A stretch of 64,000 nt of DNA from Adiantum capillus-veneris (GCA_014529385.2 CM043952.1:156254057-156318056); one strand, 5' to 3'; positions 1 through 12,917 are shown, numbered from the stretch's first letter. Notes: a model not told the origin generated them from the letters alone. Made by a program: numbers and translations.

Positions 1-37
<37 letters not shown>
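1..37. repeat. (GA)n microsatellite
   Basis: Uninterrupted GA dinucleotides from the first base. The array probably extends to the left of the window. Confidence 0.97.
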
Positions 38-39
<2 letters not shown>

Positions 40-151
40 TTTTTAACACCCAACAAATGACATGACAAAGAGAAGGGGGGAAAGAGAAGTAGAGAACAAA
101 ATGTTTAATGGTCTAGGGAGATAAGGTCCAAAATCTATGCTTCCCTTATGT

Positions 152-177
152 CCCCCCCCCCCCCCCCCCCCCCCCCC
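152..177. repeat. Poly-C tract
   Basis: A run of 26 C. Its length is likely uncertain in any assembly. Apparent ORFs across it on both strands owe their Pro/Gly runs to this tract and are not genes. Confidence 0.95.
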
Positions 178-555
178 AAAATTCTTGGGATGTCTGCTAG
201 CTCTTTTTTTATGTGCGCTTTGTGCCCTCTAAGTTCTTCCATATTCATCTCGGGAATTCCATTATGGTCGCACTCGTTGCCGACCATTCCACAGTCTTGC
301 GATGTGACGACTTTGGAGCCTTTATCTCCTTGGCTGTATGGAGGGTCCTTAGACGGACCCTTGGCCCCCAAACCGCCTCTACATAAGAGGGATTGATCGT
401 GTTCTTCATAGTCTAAGAGGAGATCCCCACTAGGCTAGTGAATCGGCCCTAAGCAAGAGTGGATCCAATGATTATACTTGTTGGTTTGTGGAGGAGAATA
501 AAAAACGATAAGTATGTTTGAAACATGAATATTCTACAATACAAGAAAAAAAGTC
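178..555. other. No recognisable gene
   Basis: Unique-looking sequence with no convincing coding frame, repeat or RNA signature on either strand. Confidence 0.6.
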
Positions 556-685
556 TAGCTTGGTTGGTTGAGTAGTCGATCGTCGTGACCTAGGTCATGG
601 GTTCAAGTGCGGCCAAGCGACTCTGGTAGCACTCACAGACATTTAAATCATCTCACAGGAGATATGTGCAATTTGCTTTTTTTTC
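556..685 (+). mobile_element. tRNA-derived SINE, diverged copy
   Basis: The segment begins with a tRNA-like head: AGCTTGGTTGGTTGAGTAG resembles an internal A box, and GGGTTCAAGTGC about 40 bp downstream resembles a B box. The words GTGACCTAGGTCATGGGTTC and then GCGGCC..GCGACTCT match the SINE copies at 18,098-18,246 and 48,021-48,165, which lie on the other strand. The 3' part (CTCACAGGAG..GCAATTTGC) aligns only loosely. No clear target duplication is visible. The class is well supported by three copies in the window; the 3' end is approximate. Confidence 0.7.
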
Positions 686-863
686 TTAAAGAGCTTGACT
701 CTACAGTGGAGGGCGCACACTCACCAAGGGAGGTTGGAAGCAATTTGGCAACAAAGCAAACCACTCCGAATCACACACACTCACTCACTACACTTCGAAG
801 CTCCTCAGCTCCTCGCGTTGTACCCTCCTCAACCCACTGTTGTACCCTTCTCGAATCTCAACC

Positions 864-2536
864 CTCCTTAACTACCCACCATATCCTGTTGATCTTTTCC
901 ATGATGAAGCGAAAGGATTTTAATCATGTGAGTTGTGTAAACTTTAGAGGGGGGAACAGTTCAGGTCCTTGAGGTCAAGGGAGTTGATGACCATCAACCC
1001 TATATCCCATTGAGTCTTGTATGAACCCCAAGCAATGCGATCGGTAGCAAAGAACTAGAGCACATTTCCCACAATGATCTATTTGATGGGTCTTAGTTTA
1101 TTTTTGCCTAGGATGGTTTACTTTATCACCAAGCAAAGTGACGAGGGGATCAATGAAAATCATGTGGACACGTGGTTAGGTGTTGAGTTGCCAATTGGGA
1201 GGCCATGGGTTTGAGGCCCAAGTCATGAGGGAGGTGGTCAATATTAGTGACTTTTTGTTGACCACATGCTTGCCTTGAGATCCACACCCATCCTCGATCC
1301 CACCTTCCAAGGTTCATTGAAGATCCCATGGGAGATAGTGTCTTGGGTTGACAATGAAGGATGGAGAGCTTTCATTGTGTTATTCGTGTATCCTTACACG
1401 TAGAAAGTATGACCGAGTTAAAGCCACATCCAATCAATCAATTGTGAGTAGCGAATAAGATTGCCCCTCAAATTAGTCAAGTGCAATTGGAAGGATTTCT
1501 TGAAACCGATGAAAAGGTTTTTGTGGAAAAATGACACCAAAGACTTGACACCATGGCACTGGGCCAATTGGGAGACTGTGGCAAGGCCGAAGGAGCAAGG
1601 AGGCATCGTATTTTTCAACCCTACTATCCATGCAGGGGCCCAATGTGCCAAATTCTTGAGGTCAATCACTTTGTAGGATTAGGCTTGGGCCATTATGGAG
1701 AATGACTTGATTGACAAGGCAAAACTTAGTGATAAGGGTGGTCAGTGGAAAAATCTAGAGGAACATGACAAGTTGCTTGCCCCTCAATGTGCAAGCTTAA
1801 GACTGGGAGGCATAACAAGCAAGATTATACAAAAGTGGACTAGAGCTTCATAGGTGCTTGAATGGGGAGAGGTGGCAAGGTACTTCCAAAACTCCATTAC
1901 TCACTAGTCCCCTTGGCTCTCCAAAGTGAAAAGCCTCTAGCTTAACCCCTTCCGGAGAGAAATAGCTAGAAAGATAAACAACAAAGGGTTTAGACATTTG
2001 GCCATTTTTTGGACAGCATCAAGATGATAAGCAGTTCTACAAATCAAAGACCAAAGACATCTACATGTGTCTTATGGCCTCGTATGATTGGTTCTCTCTC
2101 CTTAACAAGCTCTGAGGAAAGCAATGGTTGGAGGCTAGGTTGAGGGCGGTAACAAATAACATTTGGAAGACAATGGCCTCTGATGATGAAAACCTTTCTA
2201 TAGAAAGTGCTATGGGAGGCCTTACCATCAAGAGTGAAGATTTCCACCAAAGGGTTTGGATTTGATAGATGTTTTGGCTGTAAGTGGGCTGGCAAGGAAG
2301 ACGTGCAAATGGATACAGAAGACTTGGAAGATTGGTTTCTTCAAGAATGACATGATCATCGGAGGGATAGGGATGAAAAGCCAAGTGTTACTAATCTGCA
2401 TGCAAATTGTTCAATTTTACTACTTCAAGCAAGTATGAAAAGCCAAGAATTGTCGGCTCTTCAAGGATTGTCTCTCATGTGTCAGTGTCTCAAAGGTTGT
2501 GCAAGAAAGCAAAAAATTGATGGTATCATTTGTTAC
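864..2536 (+). pseudogene. LINE ORF2 C-terminal fragment, copy 1
   Basis: Readable pieces in shifting frames match the region after the reverse transcriptase of plant L1-like LINEs. The piece at 1,461-1,676 reads as the block after the thumb (KRFLWKND..W..V..PKEQGGI.FFNP). The piece near 2,036-2,220 reads as the region before the terminal zinc finger (YKSKTKDIY..LMASYDWFSLLNKL), and 2,290-2,438 as the tail (KWIQKTWKIGFF). Stops and frameshifts are frequent. A second copy at 14,058-15,703 is similar along its whole length, and a more distant relative lies at 17,085. It is 5'-truncated and inactive. The part at 864-1,440 is assigned only because it is shared with copy 2. Confidence 0.75.
1165..1235 (+). 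repeat. tRNA-like (possible SINE head) inside LINE copy 1
   Basis: CGTGGTTAGGTGTTG followed about 25 bp later by GGGTTTGAGGCCC resembles an A-box/B-box pair. The same segment is present at 14,350-14,425 in LINE copy 2, so it predates the duplication of the two fragments or belongs to the family. It is too diverged to be a functional tRNA. Confidence 0.35.
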
Positions 2537-3052
2537 TAGTATGTGATCCGCGTGTTGCTGCGGCAAAGAAGAAGCAATGTCCAATTTTGGTAGCACTCTT
2601 CTCCCTCTCCCCTAATCAAGGTGAAAACATTCTTTATGAATCCACAATGAAGTTCCAAATTATATTATCCTTAATTCTTCTTTATCAAATTAGATCGTCC
2701 TCCAAAGCTCTAATACAATACTCCATCTAGCTATTGATAGTGACATCTTATGTAGGAGGGAGGAGAAGGCATTTAGGAACTCTCAAAAGATAGCCCAATG
2801 AAGAGTCAGCCATATGTTCAACTTGTTTTTATATCATTGTTGAAGTATAAAACTACAATCTAAAGCTCTTAGAATGAACCAATGCTTTTAGGATCCGCAG
2901 ATAGGGTGTATAATCATGATAAACTTGGTGCATAAGCCATAACAATTGGAAGAGGCATATAGCATGATTATTCCAAATGAAATTCCGCGAACCTCTCTTT
3001 TGAAGTGGCACAAAAAAGTCATTTTGTGTTATCAAAAATCTAAAGTATGAAT

Positions 3053-3055
<3 letters not shown>
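2537..3055. other. No recognisable gene
   Basis: AT-rich sequence with only short, unsupported frames. Confidence 0.55.
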
Positions 3056-3119
<64 letters not shown>

Positions 3120-3134
3120 GCGCGCGCGCACACA
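3056..3134. repeat. Compound microsatellite (TC)n(AC)n(GC)n
   Basis: CT repeats pass into CA repeats and then a short CG run. The same CT-then-CA order is seen at 6,331 and 6,500. Confidence 0.95.
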
Positions 3135-3519
3135 AAGCAAAAGAGGATGCTCAAACATTACTTTATTCTTTGAAAAGGAATACATTAGTCTTATGAAGTG
3201 CCATTGGAATTTTTTCTAAAACAATTTTTTTGAAGTAATTGATCATAAAGATGCCAATTTACTGAACCCTTCATCTATCGAATATGTCTTGGGATAGGTG
3301 GTGGATATTTTTGATGCCATAGTGTGCATTGAAAATGTTTGCCTCTCTCTCTCTTTCCGTGTGAGTCATTTTGTTTGAACAATAAAGAAAAAGGCATTCT
3401 TTCTCTCTTACTCACTTGGTTTGAAGAAAAATAATAGAAATTTTTCTCTTAATTGTTCTTCACTTAACACAACAACACAATGGTATTTTCTTAGTTCTTT
3501 CCTGATGCCACAATAGTAT

Positions 3520-5262
3520 TTTCTCAATTCTTTCATAATTCCACACATGTCATTGAGATGCAAGCATATCTAATCATATTTTCTAAACTGTCCTCACTCT
3601 ATTTCATTAAAAATGACCAAGAGCTTCTTTATCCTGCTCGTGTTGGACACAACCTACAATATGTGCCATCAAAGAGAATACATCCTTTGAATGTATATCT
3701 CTTCAATGAAATGATATGTTCTTATAAAAAATCTCCTTGTGCCATCCAAGAAACAAAAATTAAAAGAAAACTATCCAAGTTACACTAAAATTTGTATACA
3801 TCTAACCACTTTGTTCCCTAAGCATGATCTTAGTCAATGCTTCAAAGAGAATACATCCTTTGAATGTATCTCTTCAACGAAATGATATGCTCTTATAGAA
3901 ATCTTCTTGTGCCATCCAAGAAACAAAAAATTAAAAGAAAGCTATCCAAGTTACACTAAAATTTGTTTACCTCTGACCACTTTGTTTCTTAAGCATGAAC
4001 TTAGTCAATGCTTCAAAGAGAATACATCCTTTGAATGTATCTCTTCAATGAAATGATATGCTCTTATAAGAAATCTTCTTGTGCCATCCAAGAAACAAAA
4101 AATTTAAAAGAAATCTATCCAAGTTACACTAAAATTTGTATATCTAACCACTTTGTTCCCTAAGCATGAACTTAGTCAATGCTTCTATTCTCTACCCTTA
4201 TTGAGTATGTTGTGTGAACACTGCTTGATTTCAAGAGAGCACATTATGGGCATGGATCTCATTTAAATTAAAAAAAATAGGCTTTAAAAAGTACATCACA
4301 TTGACAAATGTGTGGACCAAGCATTGCCCCTCATTATTCATCTGACCATGCATATGCCCACCAAGATGCAATCATAGAAGAGGAGTCCTCATTTTGCATT
4401 AACTGATACCTTGTCTTCCCGATGCGACCTTGACATACCCTGTAATAAGTGCACTCTCAAAACAACATCCTAAATTGGGAGTAGTTCAAGATACACAACA
4501 CTTGGCATACATATTGATGAATGAACATGTTTCCTCCTAAGGTACCCACTATCACAAATATATGGATGTGTCCTACTATGTTGGTACAAAGAAATCATTC
4601 CCAAGAAAAGTGATAGTCCAACCTTATCATAAGATTGCTTTCCAATGAAACTTCCTACATAGAAAGCAATCTAAGATACTAATGTTTGTTTGTATGATTC
4701 ATTCCCACATTAACAAACTCATCATGAAATTTTTTACCTTTGTCAACATCTTGCATAATGCCACATGCCTCCACAATGAAGCATAGATGATTGCACACAT
4801 AGCAAAAACCCTCAATGCGTATTTGTCAAGATGGGCTAGTGCTTCAATCCACTCTTGCCTCAAAGATGTTCTGAATGTCCTACAAGAAATGCACTCATAA
4901 TCGATGACATTCTTGATGTAATACATGTTGAGCACAACAGTGCCAAGCACAAAAACGTTTTCCTAGCTCTTGCATAAAGCCACATGCCTTTAGAGATGCA
5001 AGCATAGGTAATCATATTTGTTGAGAGGCCCTCACTTTGCAGCCAATAATATAGACCAAGAGCTTCTTTGTCCCGCCCATAATTTTCAATAAATGTTGTC
5101 CAAGAATAGACATCCTCAATGCAAAGCTCCTCAACCACATGTTTTGGTCTTGGAGATGTGCCACACTTGGATTTTAATGAGGTTACAATAGAAATCTTTT
5201 CGTGCCATCCAAAAAACAATATCATCAATATAAAGAACTCCATGTATACTACAAAGTGCATA
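3520..5262 (-). pseudogene. Decayed PPR (pentatricopeptide repeat) gene
   Basis: On the minus strand near 5,100-5,010 the frame reads DVYSWTTFIENYGRDKEALG, followed by a helix B-like LQSEGLSTNMITYACIS. This is a typical plant PPR unit. Near 4,760-4,690 the reading EACGIMQDVDKGKKFHDEF is another PPR-type segment. A third degraded unit lies near 3,650-3,560 (KEALG, then YACIS). Plant PPR proteins normally bind organellar RNA. Here there are many stops and frameshifts, and a 173-bp non-PPR tandem repeat (3,669-4,183) lies inside. No intact start, end or targeting peptide was found. The call as PPR is good; the boundaries are approximate. Confidence 0.7.
3669..4183. repeat. 173-bp tandem repeat, three units
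   Basis: Units start at 3,669, 3,842 and 4,013, each with TCAAAGAGAATACATCC and ending ..TTAGTCAATGCT. Units 1 and 2 differ by small indels and substitutions. The repeat sits within the PPR pseudogene. Confidence 0.9.
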
Positions 5263-6282
5263 CATACTAAAAAACGTATTTCGTAAGCATGAATACATAT
5301 TCGATATCAGTAAGCACACAACACATGAAAAGCGGCCCTTTTACTCCAGAAGGCCCTCTATTTATTATAAAAAATTTAAGGGTCTCTATAGATAGGCAAT
5401 TTTATAGATTCTCACATAGATTTACACTTTTCAAAGAATTGCATAGAACTACTATTTTATGGTTTTCAATCGTCTACGAAAAATCTAGCAACACACCTCT
5501 TTCACACACATTTGTCCATGTTGGTTGAAAAATGATATATTTTGAGTTTAGTTAATGTGCATCATGTGTGACAAAAGGCACAAAACTATTTTTGTTCAGG
5601 GTCTATTTTGTTGCTTGCATCTAACATGGACCTAAGTATATTGTAAACCAACCCTCAGATCCCTACTAAGGACACCACATCCCTACTAAGGACACCACAA
5701 TCCACAACTATACCATAAAACAAAAATGCAAACAACATTGGTAGTGTTTCCATTGGCCATCCAACCCTCGTCCCATGTTCAATAAAGAATTGGTAACCAT
5801 AAACATAGCAAGAGCGACTAAAAGCTACACTCACTCAATCATCGTGAATATCTAGCTAGAATCATTACATTAGTGTAGAGTGGAGTTGAGTCACCTTCTC
5901 CCAAGGGGCTTCCATGTACTACAGTAGCAAACAACTATATTGGGGCAAGGAATGATAGACCACATCTCTACATAGACCAGTTCATGCAAGTATTTTGAGC
6001 TCCATCATTTCTACTACTATAGGTTTGCACCCTCAATGGTCTATTCCTTGTGTTCGCTCTTGCTAAGCCCTCTCCTCTACGAATAGTTAATTCCTGTTGA
6101 ATTTATTGTAAATGTTGCTTGGTGACTAGGTTGCATGCTACTCATGCACTCATCCACTCGAGTCCCTTGAGTCCACAACTTAAGGTCTGTATCTTTCTCT
6201 CATAAGAGAACAATACAAATAAACATTTTTCATTTTATTTCTCTTAAATTCAAATTTTGTTGTTTCTATTCAAAAATCCTTT
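5263..6282. other. No recognisable gene
   Basis: Probably the remnant upstream part of the PPR pseudogene plus intergenic DNA. The only structure seen is a short direct duplication near 5,657-5,698 (ATCCCTACTAAGGACACCAC twice). Confidence 0.5.
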
Positions 6283-6328
6283 TTGCCTTCTCTCTCTTAT
6301 ATTCAATTTTTAAATCTTTACTTCAAAA

Positions 6329-6440
<112 letters not shown>

Positions 6441-6498
6441 TCAATCTTGTTTTCACCTTTTTAGATATTTGTTTCTTTCTCTCTCAAAATTGATGTTT

Positions 6499-6500
<2 letters not shown>

Positions 6501-6592
<92 letters not shown>
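6501..6592. repeat. (CT)n(AC)n microsatellite at the left edge of the array
   Basis: CT repeats then AC repeats, running directly into the first 1.59-kb unit. Confidence 0.95.
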
Positions 6593-6593
<1 letters not shown>

Positions 6594-6594
6594 C

Positions 6595-8186
6595 ACATTT
6601 AATGGCCTAATAACTTGTGTGTAGCGGAAATGAGCATGAACATAGTGGGCATTTCATTAGAATAGATTCCTAATGAGAATTACAAGAGTGCTTGGGTGGA
6701 GAGAGCAACAAAAAGCATAACACCTAGTTAGATAGCATCGACAATACTTTCAAAAGAGAGAGAAATTAAGCTATTGACAACAGTTGAGGACCGTATTTTC
6801 ATGGAGCCGGTCCCCCCTCCAAAAGGCTTTGTATTATGGTTTCTCCCATCAAGAGAGACATTGTACAATACAATTCTTTGTGTTCCTTCAAGACTAGCTA
6901 GTGCAATGAAGATAAAAGCTTCATGCACTAAGCAAAACACTTAACAAACACAACTTTAATTATCCCCGTTCTCAGACCCAAGACCTCACACACCTTCGAA
7001 GATGGTGAGAGCTAGCAGGGTATGAGAGTAGATTGAGAGGAAGAAGGAGTATCTTACGAGAAAGATGTACATCTCCTCACATAATCACTCATATTAGCAT
7101 AGCTTTAGCTTAGTAATTAGCTTGGTAGAGGAGATGAGCCTGCATTGAAGCTTGGCTCTTGGTTGGATTTGCATCCACATGCCAAGAGTGTGTTGATGTA
7201 GGCTTCTATCTCACAAGCTTGGAGTAGGTGATGAGCTCTCCATTAAAGCTTGGGAAGAGATAGTCTTCCTTGCTTCACACATAGACTGTGTGTGTGATAA
7301 TGCCTTGCCAAAAATCAGCCCCCTCTCTCTCTTGGGCGAGCCCTCTTGCTAATTGCTCTTGCTGAAGCCTCATTGGCCCTCCCCAAGTCAAGCCAATTAC
7401 AATTAAGCAGCATAAGTGATAGCCTTCTGACATGTGTCCCCCTTTCCCCTTTTGTGAGAGCTTTAGGTAATTAAATAATTAAACTAAACTCTGATTGGAC
7501 CCCTTTGCCTCCTGGCCAATAGGAATCAGGCAAGCCATGGGGCTCCTGAATGCTCATTGGACCCCTTGGGAGACTGCCCAATAGTCTTCTAGGAGACTTA
7601 ATTCTCATTGGTTTCTTTTATTAAATCTTTTTGAATTAATTAAACTAGATTTACTCTAGCTTAATTCTCATTGGTCCACTTCAAGGGTCATCCAATAGAA
7701 ATTGGGCACATCTTGTGGGCATCTGGCCTAGGGAGCTGACATGTGTCCCTCATTCCCTTTGTGTAAAGGGAGCCTGTGTGTGTGTGTGTGTGGCTTTCTC
7801 TCTCATCCCCTACCTTTAGGGCTCGCCCCCTCCCATGTAGGGATGTGCAAAGACTTTTAGGGCACACACAAAGCATCCAATTTTCCCTAGGGTTGACCTT
7901 TGGACACAACCTCTGAATTTTGGAACCTTAGCATTTTGGAATTCTTAATGGGCTGAACCTTAGGGTCTTTTTAGCCCATTGTACACATGGCTCTTTTGCA
8001 GATGCCCCCCCCCTTTGGATCCCTATTTTCCCTCCTTTGGATCCCTACTATGGCCGGTCTGCTAGCTTAACCAATATTCTAGCTTTTTCTCCCCTGGCCT
8101 TCCCCACATTAAATGATCAGTTTAATATGAGAAAATCATTTGGGAGAATTAGATATTGATTATTATGACATTACCTCTCTAATGTA
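6595..8186. repeat. 1.59-kb unit 1
   Basis: Unit of the array. In the first half it shares variants with unit 3 (GATAGCATCG, GGAGTAGGTG, AGATAGTCTTCC). It alone has CCTTTTGTGAGAGC. Confidence 0.93.
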
Positions 8187-9777
8187 ACATTTAATGGCCT
8201 AATAACTTGTGTGTAGCAGAAATGAGCATGAACATAGTGGGCATTTCATTAGAATAGATTCCTAATGAGAATTACAAGAGTGCTTGGGTGGAGAGAGCAA
8301 CAAAAAGCATAACACCTAGTTAGATGGCATCGACAATACTTTCAAAAGAGAGAGAAATTAAGCTATTGACAACAGTTGAGGATCGGATTTTCATGGAGCC
8401 GGTCCCCCCTCCAAAAGGCTTTGTATTATGGTTTCTCCCATCAAGAGAGACATTGTACAATACAATTCTTTGTGTTCCTTCAAGACTAGCTAGTGCAATG
8501 AAGATGAAATCTTCATGCACTAAGCAAAACACTTAACAAACACAACTTTAATTATCCCCGTTCTCAGACCCAAGACCTCACACACCTTCGAAGATGGTGA
8601 GAGCTAGCAGGGTATGAGAGTAGATTGAGAGGAAGAAGGAGTATCTTACGAGAAAGATGTACATCTCCTCACATAATCACTCATATTAGCATAGCTTTAG
8701 CTTAGTAATTAGCTTGGTAGAGGAGATGAGCCTGCATTGAAGCTTGGCTCTTGGTTGGATTTGCATCCACATGCCAAGAGTGTGTTGATGTAGGCTTCTA
8801 TCTCACAAGCTTGGAGTACGTGATGAGCTCTCCATTAAAGCTTGGGAAGAGATGTCTTCCTTGCTTCACACATAGACTGTGTGTGTGATAATGCCTTGCC
8901 AAAAATCAGCCCCCTCTCTCTCTTGGGCGAGCCCTCTTGCTAATTGCTCTTGCTGAAGCCTCATTGGCCCTTCCCAAGTCAAGCCAATTACAATTAAGCA
9001 GCATAAGTGATAGCCTTCTGACATGTGTCCCCCTTTCCCCTTTAGTGAGAGCTTTAGGTAATTAAATAATTAAACTAAACTCTGATTGGACCCCTTTGCC
9101 TCCTGGCCAATAGGAATCAGGCAAGCCATGGGGCTCCTGAATGCTCATTGGACCCCTTGGGAGACTGCCCAATAGTCTTCTAGGAGACTTAATTCTCATT
9201 GGTTTCTTTTATTAAATCTTTTTGAATTAATTAAACTAGATTTACTCTAGCTTAATTCTCATTGGTCCACTTCAAGGGTCATCCAATAGAAATTGGGCAC
9301 ATCTTGTGGGCATCTGGCCTAGGGAGCTGACATGTGTCCCTCATTCCCTTTGTGTAAAGGGAGCCTGTGTGTGTGTGTGTGTGGCTTTCTCTCTCATCCC
9401 CTACCTTTAGGGCTCGCCCCCTCCCATGTAGGGATGTGCAAAGACTTTTAGGGCACACACAAAGCATCCAATTTTCCCTAGGGTTGACCTTTGGACACAA
9501 CCTCTGAATTTTGGAACCTTAGCATTTTGGAATTCTTAATGGGCTGAACCTTAGGGTCTTTTTAGCCCATTGTACACATGGCTCTTTTGCAGATGCCCCC
9601 CCCCTTTGGATCCCTATTTTCCCTCCTTTGGATCCCTACTATGGCCGGTCTGCTAGCTTAACCAATATTCTAGCTTTTTCTCCCCTGGCCTTCCCCACAT
9701 TAAATGATCAGTTTAATATGAGAAAATCATTTAGGAGAATTAGATATTGATTATTATGACATTACCTCTCTAATGTA
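8187..9777. repeat. 1.59-kb unit 2
   Basis: Shares first-half variants with unit 4 (GATGGCATCG, GAGGATCGG, GGAGTACGTG, AGATGTCTTCC). Confidence 0.93.
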
Positions 9778-11346
9778 ACATTTAATGGCATAATAACTTG
9801 TGTGTAGCAGAAATGAGCATGAACATAGTGGGCATTTCATTAGAATAGATTCCTAATGAGAATTACAAGAGTGCTTGGGTGGAGAGAGCAACAAAAAGCA
9901 TAACACCTAGTTAGATAGCATCGACAATACTTTCAAAAGAGAGAGAAATTAAGCTATTGACAACAGTTGAGGACCGGATTTTCATGGAGCCGGTCCCCCC
10001 TCCAAAAGGCTTTGTATTATGGTTTCTCCCATCAAGAGAGACATTGTACAATACAATTCTTTGTGTTCCTTCAAGACTAGCTAGTGCAATGAAGATGAAA
10101 TCTACATGCACTAAGAAAAACACTTAACAAACACAACTTTAATTATCCCCGTTCTCAGACCCAAGACCTCACACACCTTCGAAGATGGTGAGAGCTAGCA
10201 GGGTATGAGAGTAGATTGAGAGGAAGAAGGAGTATCTTACGAGAAAGATGTACATCTCCTCACATAATCACTCATATTAGCATAGCTTTAGCTTAGTAAT
10301 TAGCTTGGTAGAGGAGATGAGCCTGCATTGAAGCTTGGCTCTTGGTTGGATTTGCATCCACATGCCAAGAGTGTGTTGATGTAGGCTTCTATCTCACAAG
10401 CTTGGAGTAGGTGATGAGCTCTCCATTAAAGCTTGGGAAGAGATAGTCTTCCTTGCTTCACACATAGACTGTGTGTGTGATAATGCCTTGCCAAAAATCA
10501 GCCCCCTCTCTCTCTTGGGCGAGCCCTCTTGCTAATTGCTCTTGCTGAAGCCTCATTGGCCCTCCCCAAGTCAAGCCAATTACAATTAAGCAGCATAAGT
10601 GATAGCCTTCTGACATGTGTCCCCCTTTCCCCTTTAGTGAGAGCTTTAGGTAATTAAATAATTAAACTAAACTCTGATTGGACCCCTTTGCCTCCTGGCC
10701 AATAGGAATCAGGCAAGCCATGGGGCTCCTGAATGCTCATTGGACCCCTTGGGAGACTGCCCAATAGTCTTCTAGCAGACTTAATTCTCATTGGTTTCTT
10801 TTATTAAATGTTTTTAAATTAATTAAACTAGATTTACTCTAGCTTAATTCTCATTGGTCCACTTCAAGGGTCATCCAATAGAAATTGGGCACACCTTGTG
10901 GGCATCTGGCCACGGGAGCTGACATGTGTCCCTCATTCCCTTTGTGTAAAGGGAGCCTGTGTGTGTGTGTGTGGCTTTCTCTCTCATCCCCTACCTTTAG
11001 GGCTCGCCCCCTCCCATGTAGGGATGTGCAAAGACTTTTAGGGCACACACAAAGCATTCAATTTTACCTAGGTTTGACCTTTGGACACAACGTTTCAATT
11101 TTGGAACCTTAGCATTTTGGAAGTCTTAATGGGCTGAACCTTAGGGTCTTTTTAGCCCATTGTACACATGGCTCTTTTGCAGATGGCCCCCCCCCTTTGG
11201 ATCCCTACTATGGCGGGTCTGCTAGCTTAACCAATGTTCTAGCTTTTTCTCCCCTGGCCTTCCCCACATTAAATGATCAGTTTAATATGAGAAAATCATT
11301 TGGGAGAATTAGATATTGATTATTATGACATTACCTCTCTAATGTA
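9778..11346. repeat. 1.57-kb unit 3 with a 22-bp deletion
   Basis: Lacks one of two copies of the TCCCTATTTTCCCTCCTTTGG-type segment present in units 1, 2 and 4, which explains its shorter length. In the second half it shares GGGCACACCTTG with unit 4. Confidence 0.93.
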
Positions 11347-12917
11347 ACATTTAATGGCCTAATAACTTGTGTGTAGCAGAAATGAGCATGAACATAGTGG
11401 GCATTTCATTAGAATAGATTCCTAATGAGAATTACAAGAGTGCTTGGGTGGAGAGAGCAACAAAAAGCATAACACCTAGTTAGATGGCATCGACAATACT
11501 TTCAAACGAGAGAGAAATTAAGCTATTGACAACAGTTGAGGATCGGATTTTCATGGAGCCGGTCCCCCCTCCAAAAGGCTTTGTATTATGGTTTCTCCCA
11601 TCAAGAGAGACATTGTACAATACAATTCTTTGTGTTCCTTCAAGACTAGCTAGTGCAATGAAGATGAAATCTTCATGCACTAAGCAAAACACTTAACAAA
11701 CACAACTTTAATTATCCCCGTTCTCAGACCCAAGACCTCACACACCTTCGAAGATGGTGAGAGCTAGCAGGGTATGAGAGTAGATTGAGAGGAAGAAGGA
11801 GTATCTTACGAGAAAGATGTACATCTCCTCACATAATCACTCATATTAGCATAGCTTTAGCTTAGTAATTAGCTTGGTAGAGGAGATGAGCCTGCATTGA
11901 AGCTTGGCTCTTGGTTGGATTTGCATCCACATGCCAAGAGTGTGTTGATGTAGGCTTCTATCTCACAAGCTTGGAGTACGTGATGAGCTCTCCATTAAAG
12001 CTTGGGAAGAGATGTCTTCCTTGCTTCACACATAGACTGTGTGTGTGATAATGCCTTGCCAAAAATCAGCCCCCTCTCTCTCTTGGGCGAGCCCTCTTGC
12101 TAATTGCTCTTGCTGAAGCCTCATTGGCCCTTCCCAAGTCAAGCCAATTACAATTAAGCAGCATAAGTGATAGCCTTCTGACATGTGTCCCCCTTTCCCC
12201 TTTAGTGAGAGCTTTAGGTAATTAAATAATTAAACTAAACTCTGATTGGACCCCTTTGCCTCCTGGCCAATAGGAATCAGGCAAGCCATGGGGCTCCTGA
12301 ATGCTCATTGGACCCCTTGGGAGACTGCCCAATAGTCTTCTAGGAGACTTAATTCTCATTGCTTTCTTTTATTAAGTGTTTTCAAATTAATTAAACTAGA
12401 TTTACTCTAGCTTAATTCTCATTGGTCCACTTCAAGGGTCATCCAATAGAAATTGGGCACACCTTGTGGGCATCTGGCCTAGGGAGCTGACATGTGTCCC
12501 TCATTCCCTTTGTGTAAAGGGAGCCTGTGTGTGTGTGTGTGGCTTTCTCTCTCATCCCCTACCTTTAGGGCTCGCCCCCTCCCATGTAGGGATGTGCAAA
12601 GACTTTTAGGGCACACACAAAGCATCCAATTTTCCCTAGGGTTGACCTTTGGACACAACCTCTGAATTTTGGAACCTTAGCATTTTGGAATTCTTAATGG
12701 GCTGAACCTTAGGGTCTTTTTGGCCCATTGTTTCACATGGCTCTTTTGCAGATGGCCCCCCCCTTTGGATCCCTATTTTCCCTCCTTTGGATCCCTACTA
12801 TGGCCGGTCTGCTAGCTTAACCAATATTCTAGCTTTTTCTCCCCTGGCCTTCCCCACATTAAATGATCAGTTTAATATGAGAAAATCATTTAGGAGAATT
12901 AGATATTGATTATTATA
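11347..12917. repeat. 1.57-kb unit 4 (3' end clipped)
   Basis: Ends at ..GATTATTAT and passes into ACACACACAATTCAATC, so the last part of the unit (GACATTACCTCTCTAATGTA) is absent. Confidence 0.9.

Larger units (their letters stand above)
6595..12917. repeat. Tandem array of four 1.57-1.59 kb units
   Basis: ACATTTAATGG.. starts at 6,595, 8,187, 9,778 and 11,347, giving periods of 1,592, 1,591 and 1,569. The units are nearly identical. The last stops at about 12,917, some 20 bp short of a full unit. No long ORF, protein domain or RNA gene is recognised. Each unit contains several CCAAT or ATTGG words, a (GT)n run, short poly-C and TGACATGTGTCC twice. Short ORFs (70 and 73 aa) recur in every unit only because the DNA is repeated. 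A diverged partial copy lies at 48,671. Candidate identities are a solo LTR-like or other dispersed element amplified in tandem, or a young satellite. Confidence 0.95.

Noticed and set aside
148-396. Frames across the poly-C tract on both strands
   Set aside because: Both depend on a homopolymer run and have no domain.
556-630. Functional tRNA gene at the SINE heads
   Set aside because: The A and B boxes are degenerate, no cloverleaf can be drawn, and the sequence continues into a shared SINE body.
8320-11696. Repeated 70-73 aa frames in the 1.59-kb units
   Set aside because: They recur only because the DNA repeats. They lack domains, and several are lost by single changes between units.
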